A DNA stretch of 64,000 nucleotides from Halobacteriovorax sp. HLS (GCF_004006665.1 NZ_QOCL01000014.1:186001-250000), one strand, 5' to 3'. Numbered from the stretch's first letter, positions 1 to 8,846 are shown. Notes: generated by a model not told the origin, from the sequence alone. A program made the numbers and translations.

Positions 1-1334
1 AATTTTGTTTAATCCCTTGGCTATTTTTGTATCGATTAGTAGTTCTCAAGATTATCTTCAATAATAGATATAAAAGAAATGTTATAAAAAATACGAGGAC
101 TGATTACAGTGTATTTAGATCGTTCCTTTATAATAAGTCTCTTCAAGATGATGGAAGTTATCGAGATGTTTTTTGGGGAGACTTAATTGAAAGGGCGAAT
201 GAGAAGAGTATCCCTAATATCATTCTAGTTGATCCAATTATGCCTTGGCATAAGTCTCTTAAGTTGGCATCTCGAGTAGATTCTATTTTTCTTTCTCTTT
301 TCTTTTTATCGTTTAATCAAGTTTTCTATGCTCAGTTTATTTTGTTAAAATGTTATTTGGCAAAAAAACCTTCTGGGATTTTCTTTAAAGAAACAGATGT
401 TTCGAAAGAAATATTCATGCAGTACAGAAATGATTTACTAAGTATTTCTGCCTATACTGCGATGTTAAACTTTTTCATATATAAAAATATTTTGAAAAGA
501 GTCGGTGCAAGTAAGTTTTATCTTCCATATGAAGGGTTGCCTTGGGAAAGAATGGCAATTCTTGCTTTTAGGCGATATTCTCCAGACACAGAAATAATTG
601 GTTATCAACATGCTGTTGTATCTCCAGCGGCGCTTAATTATTTTGGAACTAGGAATGAATGTAGTCCAGTTCCTGACATCGTTTTTACTCTAGGCAAGGA
701 AACAAAGAACATTATCGACAGGTACAATAAGGATACTCGACTCAAGTATGAAGTTGCAGGCGCACTGAGGTTTAAAACTAGAAGTAAATCAATTCACTTA
801 GAGCCTATAGAAAGAGGCTCGAAGACTATTTTAATTGCCCTTGAAGGAACTGTATCCTGTGCTGACTTTTTAAATGAAACCCTGAAGGGATTATTTGACC
901 TAAAAGAATGGAGGGTCGTAATTAGAACACACCCAATGCTACCTTTTGAGAAGCTTGAAAAATTTATAGATAAGAAGTTTTATGATAAAGAGTTGATAGA
1001 AATATCTAGAGGAAAAAGCTTAAAAGAGGATCTTCTAAGAAGTGGAGTTGTTTTTTACTGGGGGTCTACAGTCTCTTTAGAAGCCTTAGAGCTTGGAGTT
1101 CCATTAATTAACTATACAAATAATGAAAGCTCTCTAAACTATGATCCTAACTTTTTATTTGATGAGTTTAAATGGAGCTTTACGACTAGTAGTGAAATTC
1201 CCGTGCTATTAAATTTAATTACAAATTTCTCTGACCAGGATTATAGACTTGGGCAAGACAGGGCACTTAAGTACGTCAAAAGCTACTTTTACCCTGTAGA
1301 TAATGAGACTTTAGACCGTATGCTGGACTATTAA
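1..1334 (+). CDS. Surface carbohydrate biosynthesis protein, 5' end outside window
   Basis: The reading frame is open to the left edge, so the gene very probably starts upstream. A TTG at 27 is only the first possible start inside the window. The visible start is hydrophobic (LIPWLFLYRLVVL), possibly the end of a membrane segment. The body looks like a GT-B type surface-carbohydrate enzyme: a GYQHAV segment near the middle, RTHPMLP later, and a C-terminal GSTVSLEALELGVPLINY stretch typical of a sugar-nucleotide-binding second domain. It resembles the family often called TIGR04326 (surface carbohydrate biosynthesis). The substrate cannot be read from sequence. The deacetylase gene follows after two bases, so the two are probably cotranscribed. 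Confidence 0.7.
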   Translation, partial: FCLIPWLFLYRLVVLKIIFNNRYKRNVIKNTRTDYSVFRSFLYNKSLQDDGSYRDVFWGDLIERANEKSIPNIILVDPIMPWHKSLKLASRVDSIFLSLFFLSFNQVFYAQFILLKCYLAKKPSGIFFKETDVSKEIFMQYRNDLLSISAYTAMLNFFIYKNILKRVGASKFYLPYEGLPWERMAILAFRRYSPDTEIIGYQHAVVSPAALNYFGTRNECSPVPDIVFTLGKETKNIIDRYNKDTRLKYEVAGALRFKTRSKSIHLEPIERGSKTILIALEGTVSCADFLNETLKGLFDLKEWRVVIRTHPMLPFEKLEKFIDKKFYDKELIEISRGKSLKEDLLRSGVVFYWGSTVSLEALELGVPLINYTNNESSLNYDPNFLFDEFKWSFTTSSEIPVLLNLITNFSDQDYRLGQDRALKYVKSYFYPVDNETLDRMLDY

Positions 1335-1336
1335 TT

Positions 1337-2152
1337 ATGAAAAACTTATGCTTGCTTTTCCACTGTATAAAGAAAGAAACTAGTGACTATTCTCAGGTAA
1401 ATCCCAGTTTGTATATCTCGTTAGACGAGATGGATGATCTTCTTGGTCAGTTGAAAAATAGAGGATACGAGTTTACTCTTCCAGGAAAGTCTAAGGAACA
1501 TTCCTCCTGTTCGATTACTTTTGATGACGGATATAGCAACAATATACTTTTTCTAGACCTCGCGAAGAAGTACAAAATTCCTTTTATTCTATTTTTAAGT
1601 TCTTACTATAGTGAAAATCAAGTTCCTTATATTTGGGATTTAATGAAGTTCCACAAACATAATACTTGGAGTTTTTATAAAGACGATTACTATGAGAGTT
1701 TAAAAAGTTTATCTACTAATCAAAAAATGGATCTTATGGATGATTCTCATCGTCCTTTAACTATTGATGAAATCCACGCATTGGATGCTGAGGATGAGTT
1801 TTATCTTGCTCCTCATACGCATACTCATCAACCTTTCTATGGAAACTTCGAAGAGAGAAGCGACGAAGAAATTCATAAAAATTTGAAGTTCTTAAAACAA
1901 TTTAAATCTCTTATTGAAACTGAATTTAGCTTCCCGTGTGGAATTAGCTCCTCTAAAAAAAGAAAGGAGTTGAAGAATAAGTTTGAACGAATTTATACCG
2001 TCGATGGAGGAACGTATAATAAAGATGATAGAGTCATTAATAGGATTTCTCTTACGTCTCCTAAATATGCAGGACCGCTTCTAGATCAAATTGAAAATCA
2101 ACTTAAGTGGATCTATAAAGTTAAGAGATGGGTTACGGTTGCTAGGCTTTAG
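1337..2152 (+). CDS. Polysaccharide deacetylase (NodB-like)
   Basis: A 271-residue protein with the carbohydrate esterase 4 signature. TFDDGY at residues 61-66 supplies the catalytic and metal Asp pair, and HTHTH at 160-164 gives the second metal motif (H-x3-H). A proline-poor FSFPCG segment near 200 may be the third motif. The family removes N- or O-acetyl groups from polysaccharides. No signal peptide is evident (the start MKNLCLLFHC is short and followed by charged residues), so it may act in the cytoplasm on a lipid-linked or nucleotide sugar. The ATG lies two bases after the previous stop, suggesting coupling. Its last eleven bases overlap the convergent cysC gene. Confidence 0.85.
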   Translation: MKNLCLLFHCIKKETSDYSQVNPSLYISLDEMDDLLGQLKNRGYEFTLPGKSKEHSSCSITFDDGYSNNILFLDLAKKYKIPFILFLSSYYSENQVPYIWDLMKFHKHNTWSFYKDDYYESLKSLSTNQKMDLMDDSHRPLTIDEIHALDAEDEFYLAPHTHTHQPFYGNFEERSDEEIHKNLKFLKQFKSLIETEFSFPCGISSSKKRKELKNKFERIYTVDGGTYNKDDRVINRISLTSPKYAGPLLDQIENQLKWIYKVKRWVTVARL

Positions 2153-2672
2153 CTATAAATTTATACAACTTTAGAGCTGACTCTGAAACACTTTCACTAT
2201 TTCCGGAAGAATCTATAATTAAATCAGGATTCTTCGGTGTCTCATAAGGGTTTGATTCTGAAAATCCAATCATATTGTCAATCTCGCCAGATTCAGCTTT
2301 TTTGTAGAGTCCTTTAGTGTCTCGATCCCTTACTGTATCCAAATTTGCTGCAATTAATATCTCAAAAAAACCATTTGGATCATCTTTTTTTGCCTGATCC
2401 CTAAACTCTCTATATGGTGCAATTACAGGTACGAGAATAGTATCAAAGTGATTCTTTCTTTCATTACAAATATCTAAAATAAGCTTGTTGTTCGTTAGAA
2501 TGTCTTCTTTGGTAAAGCCAAGTTTTCTTTCTCTACTATCTCTAACGGTATCACCGTCGATAATGGTAACCTTTACACCATCTTTAATTAAAAGATCACT
2601 AACTGCTTGTGCAAGAGTAGACTTTCCGGACCCGGAAAGTCCGGTCAACCAGTATACTTTTCCTTTACTCAT
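2142..2672 (-). CDS. cysC: Adenylylsulfate (APS) kinase
   Basis: Phosphorylates APS with ATP to give PAPS, the sulfate donor for sulfotransferases. The Walker A loop GLSGSGKST is at residues 11-19. DGDTVR (39-44) with LGF (51-53), and the stretch DTKGLYKKAESGEI followed by PYETPKNPDL, are characteristic of CysC. The usual ENIRR after LGF is changed to NNKLI, so the nucleotide-binding helix is slightly divergent. Its ATG overlaps the stop of the ATP-sulfurylase fusion gene by four bases. The two sulfate-activating steps are therefore translationally coupled, and a sulfotransferase lies just upstream in the same unit. Confidence 0.92.
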   Translation of the reverse strand: MSKGKVYWLTGLSGSGKSTLAQAVSDLLIKDGVKVTIIDGDTVRDSRERKLGFTKEDILTNNKLILDICNERKNHFDTILVPVIAPYREFRDQAKKDDPNGFFEILIAANLDTVRDRDTKGLYKKAESGEIDNMIGFSESNPYETPKNPDLIIDSSGNSESVSESALKLYKFIAKA

Positions 2673-4822
2673 GAGTGAAAAACCTCATTTCCTTTGTCTA
2701 TTTCTGAAATAATCATATCTTGGATTATATTTCTCATAAACCAATTTGGAAGCTTTTCTTTTTTAGTTAGTGACTCCCTTACTTGTGTTCCACTTATTGA
2801 AGCAGCTGTTGAGGTAGTATCGTAGATTTCTTTTTCATGATTATACCCAACAGGATCAAAGAAAATTGGTTTGATTCCAAGATCTCCAAGTTTTTCAAAT
2901 AGTTCAAAATTAGCATCTGCTTTATAAAAGTTTCCAACACCAGTATGATCTCTACCAATTATGAAGTGACTACAGCCCATATTCTTTCTGCAAAGAGCTG
3001 TGAAAATTGCTTCTCTAGGGCCACTGTATCTTGAGTATGTTGCAAATGCTCCAAGAATAACTTTGCCCATAGGGTAGCATTCAAAGTCCATCATCATTTT
3101 GTAGCTTTTAAGAATTACATTGGCTGTGAAATCACCTTTCTTTTTGGGTCCAATAACCGGACTAAGGTAAAGGCCATCTGCATTGGCTATCTCCAAGGCT
3201 TGTTTTTGAATATGTTCATGTACTCTGTGCGCTACATTTCTAGAGTGAAATCCAACAACACGACTCCATCCTTTATGGTTAAATAGTTGTCTTGTTTGCT
3301 TAGGCGTAAGTTCAAACTCTCTATATTGTGAGTCCAGTCTTTTGACGAGAGTTAGCTTACCACCAATAAATGAGTCTCCTGATTCAAGAAGTTTTTTTAC
3401 ACCTGGATGTTCTGTGGAAACTGTTCCAAACCAGCTTTTTGCTGTTTCGTGAAGGTCGAGCCTATATATATCCGAGATTTCTAATAGAGAGTATACCTCA
3501 CCGTTAGAGTCCGTCAGGCTAACGGTCTGTCCTATTTGTAGATTGCTGGAGTCCCTTTGTAATAAAATAGGTAGTGTCCAAATATTTCCACATGGCATTT
3601 TGTAAGAATTTAAAACAGATTCAAGTTCATCTTTAGTCATAAATCCTGATAGTGGAGAGTATGTCCCAAAGCATATTTGTTCGGCATCCATTAAAACTTC
3701 ATAAGAAACTTCAATTTTGTTGAAGCTTGGTATTTGCTCTTTAACTTTTTCTGATACCAAAGCTTCGTTAAGTTTTCCACCGTGTGGAGTTGGGAGAAAT
3801 GAGGTTGAAGTTTGATGGTTCTCGATTATATCCTCAAGAGTGTTGATATTGGAGAATTCAAACATTACTTTTCGAATCATCTCAACAGTCTTAACAGGAT
3901 ATTTCCCAATAGCTGTTTCAGCAGCAAGGACAAGTCCAGTAGCTCCATCATTTAAGGTGTTAAAGATATCATTAACCTCTGCTCTTGTTGGAACTGGAGA
4001 CTCAATCATACTTTCTAGAAGATTTGTTGCTACATATGCTGTTGTATCATATTTCTTTGCTCTCTCAAGTATCTTCTTCTGTAGAAATGGAATTCTTTCA
4101 AGAGGTTCTTCTCTAGAGAGATCTCCTCTATCAATGAGAATTGCATCAGAAGCGATAATGATTTCATCTAAATTAATTATCGCTTCATGACATTCTACTT
4201 TTGAGATAATCTTCGAACCCTCAGGGATCATTGTTCTCATCTTTTCGATATCACTTTTTTTATGAGCAAAAGAGAGAGCGTAGTGTTTTACTCCTAGCTC
4301 TGAACCAATTTTAAAGGCTTCTATATCCTTTGGTGTATATGGTTCCATTTCAATTTGGCGATCAACAGACACGGCCTTGTTTTTACCAATCTTTCCACCG
4401 CTAAATATTTTCATGGACATTTCTTCATCATTTTTAGAAATGATTTGTCCTGCAACAGTGTTGAAATCAATACTTATAATGTCTCCAATTTCAATTTTGT
4501 TAAAAATATTCAAAGGATAAAGGTTTATAGAGTATTGGTCTCCAGCCACAAGTGACTTGCTTATTTTGATTATAGAGTTCTCTCTTAACGTAACAGATCC
4601 GCCTTTAATATTTCCTGTTCTTATTTGCGCACCTTCCGAGTCAATACAGATTGGCGTTTTTTGGGAAAACTTTTGCAGCTTCTTTATTACTCCAGGTAGG
4701 TCTTCAGGCAGAGTATGTGACATATTTATTCTAAAAAGGTTTACGCCTAGCTCTTCAAGCCTATTTATTGTAGAAAAGTTTAATGAAGAAGGGCCAATTG
4801 TGCAGAGGATTTCTTTTGTCAT
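2669..4822 (-). CDS. Pyruvate kinase-like / ATP-sulfurylase fusion protein
   Basis: A 717-residue fusion. Residues 1 to about 330 match the A and B domains of pyruvate kinase: CTIGPSS and RINMSH (R31, N33, S35), SKVE (K208, E210), DRGDLSREEP (D234), ATNLLESM (T266) and PTRAEVNDI. These are the PEP, metal and proton-transfer positions of active enzymes. The strand usually reading DTKGPEIRTG is DSEGAQIRTG here, and the C-terminal regulatory domain is missing. Residues about 340-717 are a Sat-type ATP sulfurylase, with a PUA-like part, then RNVAHRVHE (529-537), GRDHTGVG (623-630), SGTQVRE (678-684) and a closing NWFMR. Inference: PEP could regenerate ATP from the ADP released by the coupled APS kinase. 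The gene starts on the sulfotransferase stop (TAATG). Confidence 0.88.
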   Translation of the reverse strand: MTKEILCTIGPSSLNFSTINRLEELGVNLFRINMSHTLPEDLPGVIKKLQKFSQKTPICIDSEGAQIRTGNIKGGSVTLRENSIIKISKSLVAGDQYSINLYPLNIFNKIEIGDIISIDFNTVAGQIISKNDEEMSMKIFSGGKIGKNKAVSVDRQIEMEPYTPKDIEAFKIGSELGVKHYALSFAHKKSDIEKMRTMIPEGSKIISKVECHEAIINLDEIIIASDAILIDRGDLSREEPLERIPFLQKKILERAKKYDTTAYVATNLLESMIESPVPTRAEVNDIFNTLNDGATGLVLAAETAIGKYPVKTVEMIRKVMFEFSNINTLEDIIENHQTSTSFLPTPHGGKLNEALVSEKVKEQIPSFNKIEVSYEVLMDAEQICFGTYSPLSGFMTKDELESVLNSYKMPCGNIWTLPILLQRDSSNLQIGQTVSLTDSNGEVYSLLEISDIYRLDLHETAKSWFGTVSTEHPGVKKLLESGDSFIGGKLTLVKRLDSQYREFELTPKQTRQLFNHKGWSRVVGFHSRNVAHRVHEHIQKQALEIANADGLYLSPVIGPKKKGDFTANVILKSYKMMMDFECYPMGKVILGAFATYSRYSGPREAIFTALCRKNMGCSHFIIGRDHTGVGNFYKADANFELFEKLGDLGIKPIFFDPVGYNHEKEIYDTTSTAASISGTQVRESLTKKEKLPNWFMRNIIQDMIISEIDKGNEVFHS

Positions 4823-5706
4823 TATTTATTTCCTTTTAAGTTTTTCTCATAGTTGAAAATATTATTAATATTGGAAAAGTTGTCATGTGTGTTACTTCTA
4901 ATATTATTTTTTGCGAATTGAGCATTAGAGTCTATAACTGACAAATCGAATTGAAAGGAGTTAATGCCAATTTTTTTTAAAGCTTCATTTAGTATACATT
5001 GAACTTTTTCTTCATCATTAAACAGATCATTATATGCAATAATTGCATGTTCATTTGAAGCGAACTTTTTTAAATCAAAAATCGCGGTATTGTTTAAATT
5101 TAACCAATGGAGGCCGATGTTTGGGGTTGATATATGAATTTTATCTTGTTGCCATTTGTGAGAACAGCTTTTTATGTACTTTTCATAGTCTCTGTAAACT
5201 AATATAAACCTTGCGCTTGGAATATATTTTTTTATAAAGCCTATTCTGAGCATATTCCATTGATCTTTAATGAGGGGATCGAGTTTCGTTTTTCTAAACT
5301 TTTGAATGAGGTTAGCCAGGATAACACTAGAGAATATTTTTGAGTTCCCGTCCATATAATATTTAGATATGTGTTTAGGGTGTCCCCATAGAGCTCCCTC
5401 ATTGGATCTAGTATAAAAGTCGCTATTAGTATCCTCAAGAAAAGACCAGATGTGACTCGATTCACAGAAACCTATACTGTGCCCATTCGTGCCCATTTTG
5501 TTAGTAATATTACCATGGAAAAGTCCTTCTAACTGAGGGTGTTGCGATAAAAGTGAACTGGTGATTGATGTTCCACTCCTGTTTGTACCAATTATAAAAA
5601 CAGGAGAAAAGTCAACATCACTGATGTCCTTAAATACTCTCTTAACAAAGAATAGAGATATTAGTCTTTTTATTTTTATAGCTTTATAAAAGAAGTACTT
5701 TTTCAT
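4822..5706 (-). CDS. Sulfotransferase family protein
   Basis: A 294-residue protein with the PAPS-dependent sulfotransferase fold. The 5'-phosphosulfate loop is FIIGTNRSGTS (residues 38-48), in the position of the family's GxxRSGTT loop. The 3'-phosphate site is RFILVYRDYEKYIKS (166-180). The family moves sulfate from PAPS to hydroxyl or amino groups of carbohydrates or small molecules. It is locked into a coupled chain: its ATG overlaps the dioxygenase stop by four bases, and its stop overlaps the start of the sulfate-activation fusion gene. PAPS is therefore probably made on the spot for this enzyme. No signal peptide is seen. The acceptor is unknown; a Kdo-containing glycan is suggested by the operon. 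Confidence 0.85.
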   Translation of the reverse strand: MKKYFFYKAIKIKRLISLFFVKRVFKDISDVDFSPVFIIGTNRSGTSITSSLLSQHPQLEGLFHGNITNKMGTNGHSIGFCESSHIWSFLEDTNSDFYTRSNEGALWGHPKHISKYYMDGNSKIFSSVILANLIQKFRKTKLDPLIKDQWNMLRIGFIKKYIPSARFILVYRDYEKYIKSCSHKWQQDKIHISTPNIGLHWLNLNNTAIFDLKKFASNEHAIIAYNDLFNDEEKVQCILNEALKKIGINSFQFDLSVIDSNAQFAKNNIRSNTHDNFSNINNIFNYEKNLKGNK

Positions 5707-6683
5707 TTCTCTAGTATATTTCCTTTAGGAATAAACTTCTTCTGAAAATCAGAGAGTCTATTATAATTATCTTTAGATATATTGTAATAACAAGGAGTAT
5801 TTAAGATTGAGTAAGTTGGAACAGGTGCAAAAACGGCAAAGCCTAGATCTCTGTAGCCTTTTTTTGGTATAATTGCTCTGTGAAGACCTCTAGTGTCCTC
5901 GATAACAATCGTTCCTGCTTTTACTATACTCTTTATTCTATCTGAAGAGTCTGGAGGGACTATCTTATCAACCTCTTTTTCTTCGAAAAACCTTTTCCCA
6001 TTTATTGTTAAATCTTTGTGAGAACCTCGTATGTACTCGTGTGGTCCATTGTCAATCGTACAATCTGAAAAAAAGATGAAAACTTTAAGTAAGTGGGAAC
6101 GGTGATTTAAGTCTCTGTGCCAATAATGGTTTGTTCTTTTAAACTCACTTGGATAATTTCTTCTTATGTATGCTTCGAGTAGTTTGGGAGTTAGCCCCAT
6201 GTAACAATTAATAACTCCTAAGATGAATTCATCTAGCCAAATTTTGGAAAACTCTGCTGACTGAGATGGAAAAGGTATTTTAAATATAGAAGGTTTAAAG
6301 GTTTGAACGACTTCATCTAAATTAGTGAAGTCTTCTTTATCAAAGGCCAGTCCCATTTTGAATAGGTGTTCATCTGACTCGAGAAAGTGATTATCGATAA
6401 TCTCTTTATGTTTTATTTTATCAATATTGCTTTGAGCGAATACAGGAAACTCAAAATTTCCATATTCTAGTGAATTCTTAATATGTGCTTGGGCCTTTCC
6501 TAGTAAGTCTTCTGATAGGTATTCGTGTAAGATAACGTACCCATCCTTACTTAATTGGTTCGATATTTTTCTTTGTTCCTTAGAGCTTGGAGGACACGAT
6601 AGTGATCTGATATGTGAGTCAATGTGAAGTAAGGAGTTTTTTAATTTCTGAGCTGGAGTCAATGGTTTAAAAAAAAAGTCCAT
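5703..6683 (-). CDS. Phytanoyl-CoA dioxygenase (PhyH)-like Fe(II)/2-oxoglutarate oxygenase
   Basis: A 326-residue protein. WHRDLN places the iron-binding H189-x-D191, DNGPHEYIRGSH (211-222) is the characteristic PhyH loop, and GLHRAI holds the distal H268. Together these give the 2-His-1-carboxylate triad. The family hydroxylates small molecules or sugars. Placement between an FkbM methyltransferase and a sulfotransferase, under kdsA/kdsB, suggests a hydroxylation that could create a site for methylation or sulfation. Conversion of Kdo to Ko by an oxygenase is a known precedent, but I cannot show homology to KdoO. The start has a GAGG ribosome site six bases upstream. Confidence 0.85.
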   Translation of the reverse strand: MDFFFKPLTPAQKLKNSLLHIDSHIRSLSCPPSSKEQRKISNQLSKDGYVILHEYLSEDLLGKAQAHIKNSLEYGNFEFPVFAQSNIDKIKHKEIIDNHFLESDEHLFKMGLAFDKEDFTNLDEVVQTFKPSIFKIPFPSQSAEFSKIWLDEFILGVINCYMGLTPKLLEAYIRRNYPSEFKRTNHYWHRDLNHRSHLLKVFIFFSDCTIDNGPHEYIRGSHKDLTINGKRFFEEKEVDKIVPPDSSDRIKSIVKAGTIVIEDTRGLHRAIIPKKGYRDLGFAVFAPVPTYSILNTPCYYNISKDNYNRLSDFQKKFIPKGNILEK

Positions 6684-6684
6684 A

Positions 6685-7557
6685 TTAAACCTCTTTTTTG
6701 AAAATATAGTTCGTCATTGCGGAACCATCGTGAGGGTTGTGAAAAGACTTTCCTTTTTCTTTAATTATAAAAGAATTACTTAAAATTTGCTCAACTAGTT
6801 TTCGATCTCTTTCAGAGTTCTCATTTACCTCCATTAGAATTTCTTTTAGTTCTGGTCGATTGAGAAGTTTATTTGCTCCTGTGATAATTTTATACTCGAG
6901 TCCATCCACATCAATTTTTAGATAGTTGGGGCAGGCTAGTTTTTTTTCTGTGATAAGTTGATCGAGGCTATATGAAAAGCAGCCTTGTTCGCATATCGGT
7001 TGAAACTCATTACCTGATTGTCCGATATTTTCACTAAAACTATGAAGAGCTGCGCCATTTTCGATAGAGCTGAGTCTCAATGTGTCTATGATATTAGTAT
7101 CCGAAATCGCCATACAGTATGCTTTCACAGTTTTATCAAGCCTGTTGTTCCTTATATTACCATTTAGAGTCGAGTAGTTGCTAGATTCAGGTTCAAATGC
7201 TAGGACGTTGTGGCCTTTTTTTCCAGCATAAATTGTATAGAGACCAATGTTGGCTCCGACATCCCACACGATAGAATTGGGGGAAAAAGAGTTTATCCAC
7301 TCTAGCGTTTCAGGTTCTTTTTTGAAAAAAGTTTTAGCTCTCCAAAGTAATAAAGGATTCGAGCAGATTAATTGTAGTGTATCGCTATCAAACTTAATTT
7401 TAAAAGTTAGGTTGGTTAGTTTTGAAGCTATTAGTGAACTCCATGTGTTCGCAGAGCTTAGTAGGAATACAGTTCTGAATAAAGAAGATAATGGAGCTTT
7501 CGTATATCTGTTTAGTATTATTTTTCTAGGTAACTTTTTAATTAGTCTTAGCTGCAT
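6685..7557 (-). CDS. FkbM family SAM-dependent methyltransferase
   Basis: About 290 residues. DVGANIGLYTIYAG (near residues 99-112) is the SAM-binding motif I of FkbM enzymes, followed by FEPESSNYSTL and YLKIDVDGLEYKIITGA, the typical FkbM acidic loop. FkbM proteins O-methylate sugars and other hydroxyls and are common in polysaccharide loci. I take the ATG at 7557, which has AGGAG seven bases upstream. The frame extends to GTG and TTG codons just upstream that lie too close to that site. The gene follows the CBS gene by ten bases, and PhyH starts just after its stop. Confidence 0.87.
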   Translation of the reverse strand: MQLRLIKKLPRKIILNRYTKAPLSSLFRTVFLLSSANTWSSLIASKLTNLTFKIKFDSDTLQLICSNPLLLWRAKTFFKKEPETLEWINSFSPNSIVWDVGANIGLYTIYAGKKGHNVLAFEPESSNYSTLNGNIRNNRLDKTVKAYCMAISDTNIIDTLRLSSIENGAALHSFSENIGQSGNEFQPICEQGCFSYSLDQLITEKKLACPNYLKIDVDGLEYKIITGANKLLNRPELKEILMEVNENSERDRKLVEQILSNSFIIKEKGKSFHNPHDGSAMTNYIFKKEV

Positions 7558-7567
7558 CACCAAACTC

Positions 7568-7978
7568 CTATTTAATAAGTTTTAGTATTGCTTTGGTCAA
7601 ATGCTGTAAGTGAATTACACCAAGTAGATTGTGGCTATCGTCGACAATTGGAGCTACAAGAATTAGTTTATCATTGAAAAGCTCTATAGCATCTTGGACG
7701 CTTGTCTTAGGACTTAAAGAGATAGGAGCTTTAGTCATGTATTTTGAAATAGGTTGCGAATTTAGCATTGCTATTGGTGCCTGATTACTTGTGAATACTC
7801 TTCTGGCATCACCATCAGTAAAAAGTCCAATCAGTTTCTTATTGTCTGTAATATAAACAGCGCCCCAGTGATTCTTGTTAAGAACTTCAAGTGCTTCGTG
7901 AAACATGTCTGTTTCTTTGATTGATATATTCTCTTGTCCTTTCAAATAGATTTCTTCAATTAAAATATTACTTAACAT
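7568..7978 (-). CDS. Free-standing CBS-pair protein resembling the KdsD C-terminus
   Basis: About 136 residues forming two CBS motifs and nothing else. GLFTDGDARRVF and LLGVIHLQHLTKAI closely resemble the CBS half of arabinose-5-phosphate isomerase (KdsD: GIFTDGDLRRVF and LLGVLHMHDLLRA). The SIS isomerase half is absent. Position between kdsA and kdsB supports a Kdo role, perhaps sensing CMP-Kdo or another nucleotide and regulating a partner. I choose the ATG at 7978, which has GGAG at good spacing and overlaps the kdsA stop by eleven bases. A longer frame from a TTG exists. It could be a remnant of a split kdsD or a regulator in its own right. Confidence 0.85.
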   Translation of the reverse strand: MLSNILIEEIYLKGQENISIKETDMFHEALEVLNKNHWGAVYITDNKKLIGLFTDGDARRVFTSNQAPIAMLNSQPISKYMTKAPISLSPKTSVQDAIELFNDKLILVAPIVDDSHNLLGVIHLQHLTKAILKLIK

Positions 7979-8837
7979 CATCTTCTCCGTATTTTTCAAA
8001 AAGCTCTGACCTTAATTCATGAATTGCTTTAGCTTGCCTTAATATCCTCTCAACATATTTGAAGTCAATTTGAGTTGCAGGATCACTTTTAGCATTGTCT
8101 GGGTCATCGTGTACTTCCATAAATAGAGCGTTTATACCGTTAGCAACAGCCGACCTTACCAGAGCAGGAATGAACTCTCTTTGCCCTCCCGAGATCGATC
8201 CTTGGCTTGTAGGCATTTGGATCGAGTGGGTTGCATCATAGCAAACAGGAAAGCCAGTCTCTTTCATTATAGGAAGTCCTCTAAAGTCGTTGACGAGCAT
8301 ATTGTAGCCAAAAAAAGTTCCTCTATCTGTGAGAATAATTTGATCATTTCCTGTCGCATCAATGATTTTTGAAGCAGAGTTTCTCATGTTCCAAGGACTC
8401 ATGTATTGGCCCTTTTTTAGGTTTAGTGCTTTTCCTGTTTGACCACAGGCTGTAAGTAAGGTTGTTTGTCTACATAGGTAAGCAGGTATCTGAACAAGGT
8501 CTACTACTTCTCCTGTGGCATTTGCCCAGGATGCGTCGCTGACGTCTGCAGTAACTGGTATTTCGAATGATTCGCGAACCTCCTGAAGGATTTTGAGTCC
8601 CTCGTCAAGGCCTACACCATGAAAGCTTTTTATTGAAGATCTGCAATCTTTGTCATAACAGGCTTTGAAAATGAGAGGAATGTTTAGTTGTTCACAAAGG
8701 TTGTGAAGCATGTCAGCCATTTTCATCGTGTGGTCTCTTGTTTCAATTGCGCATGGGCCTGCAATTAGAGCAAGGGGTAAGTTTTCACCAACTTCAACTT
8801 TTTTTACTTTGTCATCGCCTACAATGATTGTTTTCAT
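7968..8837 (-). CDS. kdsA: 3-deoxy-D-manno-octulosonate 8-phosphate synthase
   Basis: Condenses PEP with D-arabinose 5-phosphate to make Kdo-8-phosphate, the committed step of Kdo synthesis in the cytoplasm. At 289 residues it has the usual KdsA length. LIAGPCAIETRDHT, FKACYDKDCRSSIKSFHG, ADVSDASWANA, LTDRGTFFGYNMLVNDFRG and CYDATHSIQMP are all family hallmarks. Ribosome site AAGGA lies six bases before the ATG. It follows kdsB by nine bases and overlaps the CBS gene. It consumes PEP, the same metabolite used by the pyruvate kinase domain further down the operon. Confidence 0.96.
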   Translation of the reverse strand: MKTIIVGDDKVKKVEVGENLPLALIAGPCAIETRDHTMKMADMLHNLCEQLNIPLIFKACYDKDCRSSIKSFHGVGLDEGLKILQEVRESFEIPVTADVSDASWANATGEVVDLVQIPAYLCRQTTLLTACGQTGKALNLKKGQYMSPWNMRNSASKIIDATGNDQIILTDRGTFFGYNMLVNDFRGLPIMKETGFPVCYDATHSIQMPTSQGSISGGQREFIPALVRSAVANGINALFMEVHDDPDNAKSDPATQIDFKYVERILRQAKAIHELRSELFEKYGEDDVK

Positions 8838-8846
8838 ATATTTTCC

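Noticed and set aside
27-29. TTG as the true start of the first gene.
   Set aside because: The frame is open to the left edge and encodes a hydrophobic stretch before it, so the gene more likely starts upstream.
2154-2165. TATAAATTTATA palindrome just past the deacetylase stop.
   Set aside because: Short, all A and T, inside the end of cysC. Expected often in such AT-rich sequence.
3840-4190. A 116-codon plus-strand frame inside the pyruvate kinase/ATP-sulfurylase gene.
   Set aside because: It is antisense to strongly conserved catalytic motifs, and no start signal was seen.
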